Positions 63,294 to 64,000 of a DNA stretch of 64,000 nt are shown here, in pieces. The number at the start of each line of letters is the position of its first letter. Position 1 is the first letter of the stretch. Source of the DNA: Leptospira dzoumogneensis. GTDB taxonomy: Bacteria; Spirochaetota; Leptospiria; Leptospirales; Leptospiraceae. The translations under genes and the position numbers were made by a program. The notes beneath the pieces are model-generated. The model ran no database searches, was not told the origin of the DNA, and saw nothing but the letters and a program-made list of their open reading frames with translations. The stretch covers positions 186,001 to 250,000 of the forward strand of contig NZ_RQHS01000018.1 in NCBI RefSeq assembly GCF_004770895.1, given 5' to 3'.

Positions 63294-64000
63294 TTATAAT
63301 TTGGAATCGAAATAATCCAGCAGAATTTTAGTAAGCCAACGACCATCCGGAAGATCAGGATTAGGATCGGTCACAAATCCAACATGGCCTCCTTGTTTGG
63401 TCAGAATGGTTTTAAGATTAGGAAGTCTGGACCAGTTGATAGAATTCCACTCGAATAACGGGACAACCGGATCATCCTCTGCATGGATTAAAATTCCAGG
63501 ATGAGTAATGGATTGAATATAATTGATACAGGAATTCTTTTCATAATATTCCATAGCACTAGGATAACCGAAAGAAGGAGCGGTGATCATATCGTCGAAA
63601 TCGAAAAATGTTTTTATCTTCTTTGAATTCTCCAATTGTAAAGGAGTCAGATCTAAAATACCTTCTTTGATCTTCTTCTTAAAACTGCTGATAAAATGAT
63701 TTCTATAAAATCTTCCGGAAAGTGAATCTATAAAATCACAATTTTTTGCAAGATCCAGAGGAGGGGAGACAGCGGAAAATGCGAGTGACTTATGATTTCT
63801 GGATTCTCCGAAAAATTTTAGGACTAAATTTGCGGAGAGAGAAAATCCGGAGACAAAGATCTTCTTACTTAAATACTCATGGATATAATCCAGAACATCC
63901 TGCACATCTTCCGACTGACCGGCATAATACGATTTTCTGGCGAAACCTCTTCCTCTGCCGCAGTTACGCAGATTCATACGAATGACTCCGTATCCTCTTT
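63294..64000 (-). CDS. YheT-type alpha/beta hydrolase (5' end outside window)
   Basis: C-terminal two thirds of an alpha/beta hydrolase of the YheT/ABHD1-3 group. The frame continues to the right edge: codons before the Met at 63977 read RGYGVIR and join [11 protein letters not shown], the conserved RMNLRG segment, so that Met is internal. Visible triad: Ser in [16 protein letters not shown], Asp in HAEDDPVVP, His in GGHVGFV. Substrates of the group are probably short acyl esters or lipids; unknown here. The nucleophile elbow has Ser-Ala where Gly-Gly is usual. Confidence 0.88.
   Translation of the reverse strand, partial: RGYGVIRMNLRNCGRGRGFARKSYYAGQSEDVQDVLDYIHEYLSKKIFVSGFSLSANLVLKFFGESRNHKSLAFSAVSPPLDLAKNCDFIDSLSGRFYRNHFISSFKKKIKEGILDLTPLQLENSKKIKTFFDFDDMITAPSFGYPSAMEYYEKNSCINYIQSITHPGILIHAEDDPVVPLFEWNSINWSRLPNLKTILTKQGGHVGFVTDPNPDLPDGRWLTKILLDYFDSKL

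Noticed and set aside
1..64000. CRISPR arrays, tRNA or rRNA genes, phage or transposase genes
   Set aside because: Looked for by eye on both strands and none seen; composition and codon use are even across the window.

Overview
The window looks like chromosomal DNA of a spirochaete of the genus Leptospira. The reasons are the AT-leaning composition, many lipoproteins with the relaxed spirochaetal lipobox (for example ...TNC, ...FANC, ...FGNC, ...LFQC), a PgsW-type poly-gamma-glutamate protein, a dense set of PAS sensor kinases with the EIHHRVKNN phosphoacceptor motif, an LptD-type outer-membrane protein and scattered amino-acid biosynthesis genes. I cannot name the species. I saw no rRNA, tRNA, CRISPR array, prophage or insertion sequence. 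About 90% is coding, and most genes sit in short operons with 1-50 base gaps or 4-base ATGA overlaps.

Layout. 1-3.6 kb: PgsW-like protein, then a minus-strand operon (DUF445 membrane protein, small protein, alpha/beta hydrolase). 3.7-11.0 kb: plus-strand signalling and housekeeping genes (two PAS/HisKA_2 histidine kinases, a cyclic-nucleotide-binding protein, a hydrolase lipoprotein, an ABC-F ATPase). 11.2-20.3 kb: a DUF1566 lipoprotein facing a four-gene minus-strand operon with overlapping genes: membrane adenylate cyclase, FecR-domain protein with five Ig/FN3-like repeats, a DUF5683-like protein and a beta-helix lipoprotein. 20.5-26.9 kb: cyclophilin, a kinase / response regulator / receiver-kinase operon, a Cys-rich copper-storage-like protein and a receiver-GGDEF diguanylate cyclase. 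27.0-28.2 kb: a small protein convergent with exonuclease III.

28.2-42.4 kb is a 14-kb unbroken plus-strand run: hisD, panC, mfd, a SurA-N-like lipoprotein, uppP, lptD, a polyprenyl-phosphate sugar transferase, gatC, gatA, hisF. It mixes envelope assembly with tRNA amidation and histidine synthesis. 42.4-47.7 kb runs the other way: lipase lipoprotein, rlmB, cysS, a catalytically incomplete AXE1-family hydrolase, folD. Then come asnS, a short CGCAGAG-type inverted-repeat element, a TPR protein, an exported protein, a DinG-type helicase, an NSS-family transporter, clpB, a tandem-HTH regulator, a parvulin/SurA-like lipoprotein, two uncharacterised proteins, a STAS protein, a dolichol-kinase-like membrane protein, a lipoprotein, a DUF4416 protein and a YheT-type hydrolase cut by the right edge.

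Two themes stand out. One is signal transduction: four sensor kinases, one stand-alone receiver, a receiver-GGDEF protein, a class III adenylate cyclase, a cNMP-binding protein and a STAS protein lie in one window, so phosphotransfer, cAMP and c-di-GMP signalling are all represented. The other is envelope biogenesis (LptD, UppP, sugar transferase, two SurA-like lipoproteins, PgsW). The most interesting items are the adenylate cyclase/FecR operon, a probable pseudo-enzyme of the cephalosporin-C deacetylase family, hairpins directly before two kinase genes, a bidirectional terminator that encodes the C-termini of both flanking proteins, an 8-G tract early in uppP, and the tandem-HTH regulator with a palindrome next to its own start.
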